Numbered from the stretch's first letter, positions 1 through 8,219 are shown. The stretch is 23,058 nt of DNA from Deltaproteobacteria bacterium (GCA_026388445.1 JAPLJU010000057.1:1-23058), one strand, 5' to 3'. Numbers and translations: made by a program. The notes: generated by a model from the letters alone, not told the origin.

Positions 1-1
1 A

Positions 2-634
2 GGGGACCGGATCATTGCCATCGAGGGAAAAGCGGTTTCCCACTGGGGCGATCTCGCTGACATCGTCACGCAGAGCGGGGGGCGGGAGCTGGTGATCACG
101 CTGGCCAGGAACCACGAACGATTCGAAGTCCGGCTGAAGCCCGAACTCGCGACGGGCAAAAACATCTTCGGAGAGGATGTGGAATCCTACCGCATCGGTG
201 TGAGCTCCTCGACGAACACCTTCATCGAAAGGCAGAACCCCTTCGCGGCGCTCTGGTCCGGCATCCTCCAGACCTGGACAATCACGGAGTTGACGCTTTT
301 GAGCATTGTCAAAATGGTTGAGGGGGTCGTCTCCCCGAAGAATCTGGGGGGACCCATCCTCATCGCGCAGATGGCCGGCGTCCAGGCAAAAAAAGGGATC
401 ATGAACTTTGTCTTCTTCATGGGACTTCTGAGCATCAACCTGGGCGTTCTCAACCTCTTTCCCATTCCGGTGCTGGATGGGGGTCACCTTTTTTTCTATC
501 TGATCGAGGCCGTGACGGGCAAGGAGGTCAACATCAAGTGGCGGGAAAGGGCCCAGCAGGTCGGATTTGCAATCCTCTTTATGCTCATTATCTTTGTCTT
601 TTACAACGATATCCTGAGGCTCTTTGGTGAGTAA
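2..634 (+). CDS. rseP: RseP-type site-2 zinc metalloprotease, C-terminal part
   Basis: The gene is cut by the left window edge, and about 210 C-terminal residues are visible. RseP is an inner-membrane protease that cleaves membrane-spanning substrates such as anti-sigma factors in regulated intramembrane proteolysis. The visible part opens inside a PDZ domain (GDRIIAIEGKAVSHWGDL). The second site-2 protease motif follows as NLFPIPVLDGGH, which carries the third zinc ligand Asp. The protein ends with a hydrophobic C-terminal segment. The HExxH motif must lie upstream of the window. The stop codon overlaps the beginning of tsaB. In many proteobacteria this gene follows uppS-cdsA-dxr, but that cannot be checked here. 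The assignment to the RseP/M50B family is firm; the in vivo substrate is unknown. Confidence 0.93.
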   Translation, partial: GDRIIAIEGKAVSHWGDLADIVTQSGGRELVITLARNHERFEVRLKPELATGKNIFGEDVESYRIGVSSSTNTFIERQNPFAALWSGILQTWTITELTLLSIVKMVEGVVSPKNLGGPILIAQMAGVQAKKGIMNFVFFMGLLSINLGVLNLFPIPVLDGGHLFFYLIEAVTGKEVNIKWRERAQQVGFAILFMLIIFVFYNDILRLFGE

Positions 635-635
635 G

Positions 636-1331
636 ATGGTCACCCTCGCCATCGATACGGCGACCCGGTCCGCGGGTGTCGCGCTTCTCGAGGACGAAAA
701 AATCCTAGCGGAGTATTTCATCCGGCTTCGCCTCACCCATTCCGACAGTGTTCTTCCTGCCGTCGAGGCGATCCTCTCCACGGCCGGAATGGGCATGGGT
801 GACGTTCATCTATTTGCTCTCACCCATGGGCCCGGTTCCTTCACGGGGCTTCGGGTGGGGGCAGGGATCGTCAAAGGGCTGGCCCTGAGCACGGGCGGAT
901 CCATCGTCGGCGTATCCACCCTGGATGCCCTGGCGCAAAATCTGGCTTTTGCTTCTTGCCTGGTCTGTCCCATCCTGGACGCGAAAAAAGGGCAGATTTA
1001 CACTTCTCTTTACCGGCCGGCGGAAAAAGGACGACTGGAGAAGATCGAACCTGACCAGGCCGTAGACCCTGCCGTCTTTTTAAGACCGATCAGAGACCCT
1101 GTCATTTTCCTCGGAGACGGTGTGCCCGTATACGGCGGTTTGATCCGGGAACTGCTTCCTTCAAGGGCCTTTTTTGCGCCGGCGAATTTTCAATGGATAA
1201 GACCCTCGGCCGTTGCCCTCCTGGGGTTGGAAAAGTACCGAAGGGGGGAGACCGTCGATCCGGTGACTTTTGTGCCCCGGTACATCCGCCGATCCGAGGC
1301 GGAGATCAGGACCTCCGGCGTGCGCAAGTAG
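636..1331 (+). CDS. tsaB: tRNA threonylcarbamoyladenosine biosynthesis protein TsaB
   Basis: TsaB is the non-catalytic partner of TsaD in making N6-threonylcarbamoyladenosine at position 37 of ANN-decoding tRNAs. The 231-residue product begins MVTLAIDTATRSAGVALL, the ASKHA-fold start typical of the family. It carries the signature GPGSFTGLR at residues 65-73 and ends with a PRYIRRSEAE tail like that of homologues. I chose ATG 636 rather than the in-frame TTG at 624 because family members start directly at the MxxLAIDT strand; GGTGAG lies 4 bases upstream. The start sits 2 bases beyond the rseP stop, so translational coupling is likely. Length is normal for the family. Confidence 0.93.
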   Translation: MVTLAIDTATRSAGVALLEDEKILAEYFIRLRLTHSDSVLPAVEAILSTAGMGMGDVHLFALTHGPGSFTGLRVGAGIVKGLALSTGGSIVGVSTLDALAQNLAFASCLVCPILDAKKGQIYTSLYRPAEKGRLEKIEPDQAVDPAVFLRPIRDPVIFLGDGVPVYGGLIRELLPSRAFFAPANFQWIRPSAVALLGLEKYRRGETVDPVTFVPRYIRRSEAEIRTSGVRK

Positions 1332-1360
1332 GCATTGATTCTTAACTTTCGCCGTGAAAT

Positions 1361-1390
1361 TTGTTTTTTTAAGGACGGCTGATTTATGGT
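1361..1390 (+). promoter_or_regulatory. Possible sigma-70 promoter before the DUF465 gene
   Basis: TTGTTT (1361-1366), an 18-base spacer and TATGGT (1385-1390) lie in an AT-rich stretch 34 bases before the ATG at 1424. The match is weak. The gap between tsaB and the next gene (about 90 bases) is large compared with the neighbouring junctions, which is the other reason to suspect a start site here. Confidence 0.3.
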
Positions 1391-1423
1391 ATAAAGAAAA
1401 ACTCTCAGAAAGGAAGGGTGTCC

Positions 1424-1642
1424 ATGGAAAAGCCGGAAGAACTGTTAATTGCCAAATACATTCATCAGGATGATGAGCTGCGAAAGTCGGTGGAGGAACA
1501 CCGAAATTTTGAAGCCGCCCTCGAGAATTTCAACAAGAGGCTCTACCTGACACCGGGAGAGGAGATGGAGAAGAAAAAATTGCAGAAATTGAAGCTTCTG
1601 AGTAAAGACAAAATATTCCAGATTCTTACGAAGTATCGATAG
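1424..1642 (+). CDS. Small DUF465 / YdcH-family protein
   Basis: This is a 72-residue, highly charged, helix-forming protein. The pattern of an N-terminal helix, then EEHRNFEAALENFNKRLYLTPGEE, then a Lys-rich helix ending KDKIFQIL matches the DUF465 (YdcH) family: small soluble helical-hairpin proteins of unknown function. In such proteins the central 'YLTPxEExExxxLKxxKLxxKDxI' pattern is the hallmark. The ATG at 1424 is preferred over the GTG at 1418, because the AGGAAGGG Shine-Dalgarno sequence (1411-1418) is then 5 bases upstream. It stands alone between tsaB and psd; nothing in the context suggests a specific role. Confidence 0.85.
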   Translation: MEKPEELLIAKYIHQDDELRKSVEEHRNFEAALENFNKRLYLTPGEEMEKKKLQKLKLLSKDKIFQILTKYR

Positions 1643-1679
1643 GTTAGATCGTTTCCAGCGGTTGTTTAAGAGAGAAGGG

Positions 1680-2330
1680 ATGCAGGAGAAAAAAGGTTTC
1701 ATTGTCAAGGAAGGCTTAAACTTCGTTTATATAACGGGTGTGGTGGGTATCATGGCTGGGCTGATGGGTTTTTACGGCTTTGCGACCCTTTGCCTCCTGG
1801 CCTCCCTGTTCTGCGCTTTTTTCTTTCGAAACCCGGAGAGGACCCCGCCCAAGGACGAGAGGATTTTTGTGTCCCCGGCAGACGGGAAAGTTCTCCGGAT
1901 CGACGACGTGGATATGACCGATCCCATTGAAGGCCATTACAAGAAAATCAGCGTCTTCATGAACGTCTTCAACGTACATGTGAATCGCATCCCTTACCCG
2001 GGCAGGGTCGAGCGGGTGCTCTATCGGGAGGGTAAATTTCTCTCGGCCAATCTGGACAAGGCATCGGAGGATAACGAGAAAAACGCCGTCATCATCGCAA
2101 CGGGCGACGGCAGGAAGTTCATGACGGTGCAGATTGCCGGTCTCATCGCCCGGCGAATCATCTGCTGGATATCAGAGGGAATGAGTGTGAGCCGGGGCGA
2201 GCGCTTCGGATTGATCTGCTTCGGCTCACGTGTCGAAGTCTTTCTGCCACCCGGCGCATCTGTCCTGGTCAAACCAGGGCAGAAGGTCAAGGCCGGTGAA
2301 ACCCCCTTAGGATACGACCATGAGAAATAG
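1680..2330 (+). CDS. psd: Phosphatidylserine decarboxylase proenzyme, short form
   Basis: The enzyme converts phosphatidylserine to phosphatidylethanolamine at the inner membrane. It is a pyruvoyl enzyme made by self-cleavage of a proenzyme. The product is about 216 residues. Two hydrophobic segments fill residues 15-50, followed by FFRNPER, FVSPADGKV (64-71) and SVFMNVFNVHVNRIPYPG. The self-cleavage site is Gly182-Ser183 in CFGSRVEVFLP, the GS type of the short archaeal/deltaproteobacterial form rather than the LGST of E. coli. The start is uncertain: at ATG 1680 the GAGAAGG is only about 1 base upstream, and an in-frame TTG at 1662 is possible. The 3' end overlaps pssA by 11 bases, consistent with successive steps of one pathway. 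Confidence 0.92.
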   Translation: MQEKKGFIVKEGLNFVYITGVVGIMAGLMGFYGFATLCLLASLFCAFFFRNPERTPPKDERIFVSPADGKVLRIDDVDMTDPIEGHYKKISVFMNVFNVHVNRIPYPGRVERVLYREGKFLSANLDKASEDNEKNAVIIATGDGRKFMTVQIAGLIARRIICWISEGMSVSRGERFGLICFGSRVEVFLPPGASVLVKPGQKVKAGETPLGYDHEK

Positions 2331-3147
2331 AGATACATTCAGGAGAGATAGATTTTTCAGAAGAGGCCGGTTTTTCAAAAAGGACAAAATGAAAAAGGGC
2401 ATTTACATTTTGCCCAATCTCTTTACGACGGCAAGCCTCTTTGCCGGTGTGTACTCCGTGGTTTCTTCGATCACGGGACAGTTTGTCCACGCGGCAGTGG
2501 CGATTCCCATTTCGCTGATTCTCGACGGGCTGGACGGGAGAATCGCCCGGATGACACGGACCACCTCCAGGTTCGGCGTCGAGTATGACTCCCTGGCCGA
2601 CCTGGTGGCCTTCGGTGTGGCACCGGCGGTTCTGGCCTACACCTGGTCCCTTTCCACATACGGAAGGTGGGGGTGGCTTGTCGCAGCGCTCTTTGTCACC
2701 TGCGGTGCGCTGAGACTCGCCCGTTTCAATATCCAGATCGGTGTCATCGACAGCAAAGTTTTTAACGGTCTCGCCATTCCCGCGGCGGCCCTGGTCGTGG
2801 CCACAACGGTCATGCTGTACGACTATATCGGCGGCGTGGGACCCTTTCATCATCCGGCCGTCCTCGGGGGCATCATTGTAGTGGCCCTGCTGATGGTGAG
2901 CAACGTCAAGTACTACAGTTTCAAGGACCTGAACCTTTTCACGCGTGAACCCTTCATGTCCTTCATCGTGTTGGTGCTGCTTCTCATCGTTGTCGTCGCC
3001 GAGCCCCAGGTGATGCTCTTCACCTTTGCCGTCAGCTATGCCGTCTCCGGTCCGATTTGGCTCGTTTTTAAACTTCTGAAGAAAATCACCCACGGAGAGG
3101 TCAAGAAAGGAGAAATCGGTGACCCACAGAGCAAGCCGCTGACGTAG
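2320..3147 (+). CDS. pssA: CDP-diacylglycerol-serine O-phosphatidyltransferase
   Basis: PssA makes phosphatidylserine from CDP-diacylglycerol and serine, supplying the substrate for Psd encoded just upstream. The CDP-alcohol phosphatidyltransferase motif D-x2-DG-x2-AR-x8-G-x3-D-x3-D is intact at residues 69-94 (DGLDGRIAR ... G ... D ... D). It lies between hydrophobic segments of a multi-span membrane protein. Two starts are plausible. ATG 2320 overlaps psd and has TTAGGA 7 bases upstream. ATG 2389 has AAAAAGGA 5 bases upstream and gives MKKGIYILPNLFT, the usual family beginning. The longer form adds a basic, Phe-rich extension of 23 residues (RDTFRR, RDRFFRR, GRFFKK). I list the longer form. 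Confidence 0.92.
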   Translation: MRNRDTFRRDRFFRRGRFFKKDKMKKGIYILPNLFTTASLFAGVYSVVSSITGQFVHAAVAIPISLILDGLDGRIARMTRTTSRFGVEYDSLADLVAFGVAPAVLAYTWSLSTYGRWGWLVAALFVTCGALRLARFNIQIGVIDSKVFNGLAIPAAALVVATTVMLYDYIGGVGPFHHPAVLGGIIVVALLMVSNVKYYSFKDLNLFTREPFMSFIVLVLLLIVVVAEPQVMLFTFAVSYAVSGPIWLVFKLLKKITHGEVKKGEIGDPQSKPLT

Positions 3148-3204
3148 AGCTGAAAAACAAGGCTTTGGCTCTGGATGAATTATCTGAGGAGGATCGATTG
3201 GATC

Positions 3205-4224
3205 ATGCGAAGTTATAACGTGGCCGTCGTCGGGGCGACGGGGGCCGTCGGCAACGAAATGATTTCCATTCTGGAAGAGAGAAATTTCCCGGTCAAGACC
3301 CTAACCCTTCTTGCCTCTGAGCGGTCGCTCGGCAAGGAACTGGAATTCAGGGGGAAGAAGCACCCCGTCAAGGTTCTGGGTGAGCATTCCTTCGAGGGGG
3401 TCGAAATCGGGCTCTTCTCCGCCGGGGGAAGCATCAGCCAGAAGTTTGCACCCATCGCTGCCGCTGCAGGTTGCGTCGTCATCGACAACACGAGTGCTTT
3501 CCGTTACGAGCCGGATATCCCGCTGGTGATCCCGGAAGTGAACCCGGAAAAGATCGCCGAATACAGGAGAAGGGGGATCATTGCCAACCCGAACTGCTCG
3601 ACCATACAGATGGTCGTGGTGTTGAAACCCATACACGACGTGGCGAGGATTAAGAGGGTGGTCGTGTCAACCTATCAGTCCGTGTCGGGGACGGGCAAGA
3701 AAGCCATGGAGGAACTCGCCGAACAGACGAGGGCGATCATGAACTTCCAGGATCCCGTTGCGAAAGTCTATCCTTATCAGATCGCCTTTAACTGCCTCCC
3801 GCACATCGACGTTTTTCTGGAGAACGGATACACCAAGGAAGAAATGAAGATGGTCTGGGAGACGCAAAAAATCATGGGCGATGATTCCATCGCGGTGACG
3901 GCCACTACCATCCGCGTTCCCGTGTTCCGGGCGCACTCGGAGTCGGTCAACATCGAAACGGAAAAAAAGATCACGGCAAAAGAAGCAAAGGAAGTGCTTT
4001 CCAGAGCGCCGGGTATCGTGGTTGTCGACAACCCGGGCAAGCGGGAATACCCCCTGGCCATCCATGCCGTAGGGAAGGATGAAACATTCGTCGGGAGAAT
4101 CCGGGAAGACACATCCATTGTCAACGGACTCAACCTCTGGATTGTTTCGGACAACCTCCGGAAAGGCGCCGCTTTGAATGCCGTTCAGATTGCCGAGATC
4201 CTGTTTCGGGATTACTTGAAATAA
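3205..4224 (+). CDS. asd: Aspartate-semialdehyde dehydrogenase
   Basis: Asd reduces aspartyl-4-phosphate to aspartate semialdehyde with NADPH, the branch point to lysine/diaminopimelate, threonine and methionine. The 339-residue product starts with the nucleotide-binding strand YNVAVVGATGAVG and has the FSAGGS motif. The catalytic cysteine is Cys131 in ANPNCSTIQ. The active-site His lies in RVPVFRAHSESV, where the usual GHSE is AHSE. ATG 3205 is chosen over ATG 3175 because the protein then begins at the Rossmann strand and has the usual length; GAGGAGGA (3186-3193) lies 11 bases upstream. The gene follows pssA by 57 bases and has no metabolic link with it. Confidence 0.95.
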   Translation: MRSYNVAVVGATGAVGNEMISILEERNFPVKTLTLLASERSLGKELEFRGKKHPVKVLGEHSFEGVEIGLFSAGGSISQKFAPIAAAAGCVVIDNTSAFRYEPDIPLVIPEVNPEKIAEYRRRGIIANPNCSTIQMVVVLKPIHDVARIKRVVVSTYQSVSGTGKKAMEELAEQTRAIMNFQDPVAKVYPYQIAFNCLPHIDVFLENGYTKEEMKMVWETQKIMGDDSIAVTATTIRVPVFRAHSESVNIETEKKITAKEAKEVLSRAPGIVVVDNPGKREYPLAIHAVGKDETFVGRIREDTSIVNGLNLWIVSDNLRKGAALNAVQIAEILFRDYLK

Positions 4225-4322
4225 AGGCTCAAGGCGAAAGGCTTGAGAAAGAGGGCTTTTCACGAGGAGATCGAACCTCGGCGAATAAGCATAAGCCTAG
4301 CGCCTGCAGATCGTGTCTCATC

Positions 4323-4877
4323 ATGCGAATTATCGGAGGCCGGGCAAGAGGTCTTACCCTTTATGCGCCGAAAGGCCTTTCCGTGAGGCCGACCTCCAGT
4401 CGGGTCAAAGAATCTATCTTTGACATGCTGTCCTCCATGAAAGGCCGATCCTTCCTCGATCTGTATGCCGGTTCCGGCAACATGGGCCTCGAGGCCCTGA
4501 GCAGGGGCGCATCCAGGGTCGTGTTTGTCGAGAAAAACCGATCCTGCGTTGAGACCATCCGAAGAAATTTGTCTGTGATGCATACCGAGAGTTCCTCCGA
4601 GGTGATCGAGGCATCCGTGGAGCAGGGCATCCGGCGGCTACTGCGCAGGCAGGAAGACTTTGACATTATTTTTGCCGATCCGCCCTACGGGGGGGGATAT
4701 GTCGAGAAGACGCTGGATCTTTTGAGGCGAGGATATTCGCTTTTTCGCGATTCGGGCCTATTGGTCCTGCAGCATTCCGTCAGGGAAGAGTTGGGAGGGG
4801 ACCCAGCGCCCTTCATGCTGGAACGGAGAAGGAAATACGGGGAGACAGTGGTTTCTTTTTTCAAAGGGGAGAGGTGA
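4323..4877 (+). CDS. rsmD: 16S rRNA (guanine966-N2)-methyltransferase RsmD
   Basis: RsmD methylates G966 of 16S rRNA using S-adenosylmethionine. The 184-residue protein starts MRIIGGRARG, continues with VRPTSSRVKESIFDML, the conserved N-terminal RNA-binding element, and has SAM-binding motif I as FLDLYAGSGNMGLEALSRGA (44-63). The catalytic motif is DPPY (119-122, IFADPPYGG). Length fits the family. No good Shine-Dalgarno sequence is visible before ATG 4323. It is followed 9 bases later by coaD, a pairing common across bacteria. The roughly 100 bases between asd and rsmD hold two short inverted repeats (4228-4247 and 4263-4280) without a U tract. Confidence 0.95.
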   Translation: MRIIGGRARGLTLYAPKGLSVRPTSSRVKESIFDMLSSMKGRSFLDLYAGSGNMGLEALSRGASRVVFVEKNRSCVETIRRNLSVMHTESSSEVIEASVEQGIRRLLRRQEDFDIIFADPPYGGGYVEKTLDLLRRGYSLFRDSGLLVLQHSVREELGGDPAPFMLERRRKYGETVVSFFKGER

Positions 4878-4886
4878 GGAGCGAAC

Positions 4887-5393
4887 ATGGAAAAGCTTGC
4901 GGTCTATCCGGGGTCCTTTGACCCCATCACGAACGGTCATCTCGACATCATTCGGCGCGGGTTGAGGTTCTTCGACCGGCTCATCATCCTGATTGCCTAC
5001 AACCCGAATAAAAGTGGCCTCTTCTCCATAGAGGAGCGGATGGACATGATCCGGACGGTCATCGGTGCCGATCCCAGGGTCACGATCGACAGTTCCCCCG
5101 GACTCATGGTCCATTATGCGAAAGAAAAAGGCGCCCAGGTGATCCTGAGGGGGCTGAGGGCCCTGTCGGATTTTGAATACGAATTTCAGATGGCCCTCAT
5201 CAATCGGCGGCTGGACCGTGACATCGAGACCGTTTTTCTCATGACGGGCTACAAATGGTTTTACACGAGCTCCAATCTGATCAAGGAGGCCGCCAGCCAC
5301 GGTGGGTCCGTGCGTGGACTCGTTCCCGACATCGTCCTCCAGAGACTGGAGGAGAAATACGAATCGCAGTTCACAAAGGGGCGTAAGGGATGA
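4887..5393 (+). CDS. coaD: Phosphopantetheine adenylyltransferase
   Basis: CoaD transfers AMP from ATP to 4'-phosphopantetheine to make dephospho-CoA, the penultimate step of CoA synthesis. The 168-residue protein has the nucleotidyltransferase fold start YPGSFDPITNGHLDII with the TxGH motif at 15-18. It also has the NPNK segment, ILRGLRALSDFEYEFQM, and the C-terminal motif YTSSNLIKEAA, all characteristic of the family. GTGAGGAG lies upstream of ATG 4887. The stop codon overlaps the aminotransferase start in an ATGA arrangement at 5390-5393, so the two are probably translated together. Confidence 0.96.
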   Translation: MEKLAVYPGSFDPITNGHLDIIRRGLRFFDRLIILIAYNPNKSGLFSIEERMDMIRTVIGADPRVTIDSSPGLMVHYAKEKGAQVILRGLRALSDFEYEFQMALINRRLDRDIETVFLMTGYKWFYTSSNLIKEAASHGGSVRGLVPDIVLQRLEEKYESQFTKGRKG

Positions 5394-6583
5394 AGCTGGC
5401 AACAAGGGTGACAAAGATCAAGCCGTCGCCGACGCTGGCGGTGACAATGCGCGCAAGGGCCCTGCAGGCACAGGGGAAGGACATCATCGGGTTCGGAGCG
5501 GGGGAACCGGACTTCGACACTCCCGAGAACATCAAGCAGGCGGCCATCAAGGCCATCCAGGAGGGATTCACCAAATACACGCCCGTCGGCGGCATCGATG
5601 AGCTGAAGGACGCCATCATCACTAAGCTGAAGCGGGACAATGGCCTGACCTACAAGCGATCACAGATTGTTGCCTCCTGCGGTGCCAAGCACACGCTGTA
5701 CAATATCGCCCAGGCCCTCTTCGAGAAAGGCGACGAGGTGATCATCCCTTCGCCCTACTGGGTTTCTTACCCGGATATCGTCCTTCTGGCCGGCGCGAAG
5801 CCCGTCATCGTGAATACGACGGCATCGACAGGTTTCAAACTCACGCCGGAAAAGCTTGAGAAGGCCATCAGGAAGAAAACCAGGGCCGTTGTGATCAACA
5901 GCCCCTCAAACCCGACGGGGGCCACCTACAGCCTGAAGGAACTGGAGGGGCTCGCGGAAGTCATTCTTTCAAAGGGCATCCTGGCGATCTCCGACGATAT
6001 TTACGAGAGGATTCTCTACGACGGGCTTGTGTTTCATAACATGGCCAATGTCAGCGAAGCGATGAAGGACCGGTGCATCGTCGTCAACGGCGTCTCCAAG
6101 GCCTATGCCATGACCGGCTGGAGAATCGGCTATGCGGCAGGTCCCGAAAATATCATCTCGGCCGTTACGGAAATGCAGAGCCAGAGCACCTCGAATGCGA
6201 CCTCCATTTCCCAGAAGGCATCCGTGGAAGCCCTGGCCGGTGACCAGAAAACCGTTTCCGTGATGGCCGCAGAGTTCGAAAAGAGGCGGAATTACATCGT
6301 GGGCCAGCTCAACGAGATCAAGGGCATGAGCTGTATGAAACCCCCTGGTGCTTTTTACGTATTCCCCAGGGTATCCCGCCTTTACGGGACCGGATACGGG
6401 GGCAGGAAAATCGCCCATTCGGTTGATCTTTCAGAGTTTCTCCTCGAGGAAGCGGGGGTCGCCGTGGTTCCGGGATCGGCCTTTGGGAATGACCATCACA
6501 TTCGCCTTTCCTATGCCACTTCGATGAAGAACATCGAGGAGGGTGTCCGTCGGATCAAGGCAGTCGTAAAAAAATTGGCCTAA
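5390..6583 (+). CDS. aspC: PLP-dependent class I aminotransferase, aspartate type (subgroup I-beta)
   Basis: The likely reaction is amino transfer between aspartate and 2-oxoglutarate; substrate range cannot be read from sequence alone. The 397-residue protein resembles the Thermus-type aspartate aminotransferase throughout. Landmarks are GAGEPDFDTPENI near the N terminus, SPYWVSYPDIV, SPSNPTGATY (with Asn174), and SDDIYER, whose first Asp (202) should pair with the PLP nitrogen. The Schiff-base lysine is Lys237 in VSKAYAMTGWRIGY, and the substrate carboxylate Arg lies in HIRLSYATS near the end. It overlaps coaD by 4 bases. Aspartate supply would fit the asd gene upstream, but that link is only inferred. 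The symbol is by family resemblance. Confidence 0.9.
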   Translation: MKLATRVTKIKPSPTLAVTMRARALQAQGKDIIGFGAGEPDFDTPENIKQAAIKAIQEGFTKYTPVGGIDELKDAIITKLKRDNGLTYKRSQIVASCGAKHTLYNIAQALFEKGDEVIIPSPYWVSYPDIVLLAGAKPVIVNTTASTGFKLTPEKLEKAIRKKTRAVVINSPSNPTGATYSLKELEGLAEVILSKGILAISDDIYERILYDGLVFHNMANVSEAMKDRCIVVNGVSKAYAMTGWRIGYAAGPENIISAVTEMQSQSTSNATSISQKASVEALAGDQKTVSVMAAEFEKRRNYIVGQLNEIKGMSCMKPPGAFYVFPRVSRLYGTGYGGRKIAHSVDLSEFLLEEAGVAVVPGSAFGNDHHIRLSYATSMKNIEEGVRRIKAVVKKLA

Positions 6584-6602
6584 GAGAGGGATTCATCATA
6601 CC

Positions 6603-7997
6603 ATGGGCGGTCTTTTCGGTATCGTTTCGACGCATCAATGTTCCAAAGCTCTTTTTTATGGAACGGACTATCATTCCCACCTGGGCACGGAAAATGGCGG
6701 CCTGGCCATTTTGGGGGAACGAGGATTCTTCAACACCATCCACAGCATCAGTCAGGCTCAGTTCAAATCGAAATTCGCCGATGACTACAAACAGATGAAC
6801 GGGAGCAAGGGCATTGGCTCGATCAACAATGATGCGCCCCAACCGCTCATCATCCGGTCCAAGTTCGGCACTTTCGCCATCGCGGCCACGGGTCTCGTGA
6901 GCAATAAGGATGCTCTCACGCAGGAGCTTTTATCGGCAGGGGTCACATTCAATGAGATGACCGGTGGAGGCGTCAATATGGTGGAGCTGATTGCTCGATT
7001 GATCAACAAGGGGACTTCTCTTGTTGACGGAATCACCCGGGTGCAGAACCTGATCGAGGGCTCCATCTGCATCCTGATCCTCAAGGATGAGGGGATCTAC
7101 GCAGCGAGGGATCGGTTTGGAAGATTCCCCCTGGTAATCGGTGTAAACGAGGCCGGGGAGCGAGTCGTGGCCACAGAGGCCAGTTCCTTTCAGAATCTGG
7201 GATTTCAGCTCATCCGTTGCCTGGAACCCGGGGAGATCGTGCTTCTTTCCCCGCACGAATTCAAAGAACTGAAAAAGGGAAACCCCGTAAAACAGGTCTG
7301 TGCATTCCTGTGGATTTATACGGGGGATCCCTCGTCATCCTACGAGGGGATCAGCGTAGAGCAGGCAAGAGAACGATGCGGGAGGGCACTCGCGAGGGGC
7401 GACAACACCCAGGCCGACATGGTCACCGGCATTCCGGATTCGGGTATCGGTCACGCCATCGGTTATGCCATGGCGTCTGGTATTCCCTATCGGAGACCGC
7501 TCGTGAAATACACACCCGGCTATGGCCGGAGCTATACACCGCCGTCGCAGGACATCCGTGACCTTGTCGCCACCATGAAGCTTATCGCCGTGAAGGATGT
7601 CATTAAGGGGAGTCGCATGATTGTCTGCGACGACTCTATCGTCCGCGGAACCCAGATTAAAAATTATACGATTCGGAAACTCTGGGACAACGGCGCGAGC
7701 GAAATCCATCTCAGGGTTGCCTGTCCACCATTGATGTTTCCGTGCCGATATGGCGCATCGACCCGGAGCAAATCGGAACTGGCGTCTCGGAGGGCGATCA
7801 GGGCCCTGGAAGGAAACGATATCGAGGATATCGAAGCATACCTGGATGTTCGAACGGAAAAATACAAAAAGATGATCGAGTGGATTCGAAAGGACCTGAA
7901 CCTCACCTCCCTCAAGTATCTGGCGATCGAGGACATCATCCAGGCCATCGGTTTGCCGGAAAAGGACCTCTGCCTGTACTGTTGGCGGGGCCGGTAG
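6603..7997 (+). CDS. PurF-like amidophosphoribosyltransferase paralogue lacking the glutaminase nucleophile
   Basis: The 464-residue protein has the full two-domain layout of glutamine PRPP amidotransferase. The N-terminal Ntn-hydrolase-like domain, however, begins MGGLFGIVS, where canonical PurF has MCGI with Cys as the catalytic N terminus. No in-frame upstream start supplies a Cys. Other glutaminase residues also look lost: GIGSINND replaces the GHVRYxT region and ATGLVSNK replaces HNGNLVN. The PRTase domain is well kept, with the PRPP loop VCDDSIVRGTQ (341-351) and GIPDSG (277-282). Cys233, Cys381, Cys457 and Cys460 match the four [4Fe-4S] ligands of B. subtilis-type PurF. GAGAGGG (6585-6591) is the ribosome site. 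Such Cys-less paralogues exist in other anaerobes; the reaction is unknown to me. Confidence 0.85.
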   Translation: MGGLFGIVSTHQCSKALFYGTDYHSHLGTENGGLAILGERGFFNTIHSISQAQFKSKFADDYKQMNGSKGIGSINNDAPQPLIIRSKFGTFAIAATGLVSNKDALTQELLSAGVTFNEMTGGGVNMVELIARLINKGTSLVDGITRVQNLIEGSICILILKDEGIYAARDRFGRFPLVIGVNEAGERVVATEASSFQNLGFQLIRCLEPGEIVLLSPHEFKELKKGNPVKQVCAFLWIYTGDPSSSYEGISVEQARERCGRALARGDNTQADMVTGIPDSGIGHAIGYAMASGIPYRRPLVKYTPGYGRSYTPPSQDIRDLVATMKLIAVKDVIKGSRMIVCDDSIVRGTQIKNYTIRKLWDNGASEIHLRVACPPLMFPCRYGASTRSKSELASRRAIRALEGNDIEDIEAYLDVRTEKYKKMIEWIRKDLNLTSLKYLAIEDIIQAIGLPEKDLCLYCWRGR

Positions 7998-8219
7998 ATT
8001 TTCCGGGAAAGACACAAAGCACTAAAGACGGGTTTTTTCTCCGTCGGTTCAAAACAAGATCTATTGGTTCGGGTCATTTTTGCTCCGGCAAGGATATCCC
8101 CGGACCGTCATCCTCCCGCAGCGATCCCGAAGGGCCGACCCCTTTACGGCTCGGAGATATACAAGCATTTCCCGTGAAATCACGATATCCAGTTCGGATC
8201 AGCCCTGCAGGGTTCCGGA
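7998..8219 (+). other. Intergenic stretch with no recognised gene
   Basis: The interval between the PurF-like gene and ispG holds no ORF with coding character. A GACGG/CCGTC hairpin (8027-8031 with 8041-8045) has its T-run in the loop rather than after the stem, so it is not a standard intrinsic terminator. Nothing else is recognisable before the promoter-like motif at 8220. Confidence 0.5.

Noticed and set aside
2287..3093. 268-codon open frame on the - strand opposite pssA
   Set aside because: Composition is His/Asp/Gly-rich shadow sequence without motifs, entirely covered by the real pssA gene.
4228..4280. Two small inverted repeats between asd and rsmD (CTCAAG/CTTGAG and CGAGG/CCTCG)
   Set aside because: Stems of 5-6 bp with 8-base loops and no T-run; expected by chance in about 100 bases.
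8027..8045. GACGG/CCGTC hairpin considered as terminator of the PurF-like gene
   Set aside because: The T-run lies in the loop and no T-run follows the stem.
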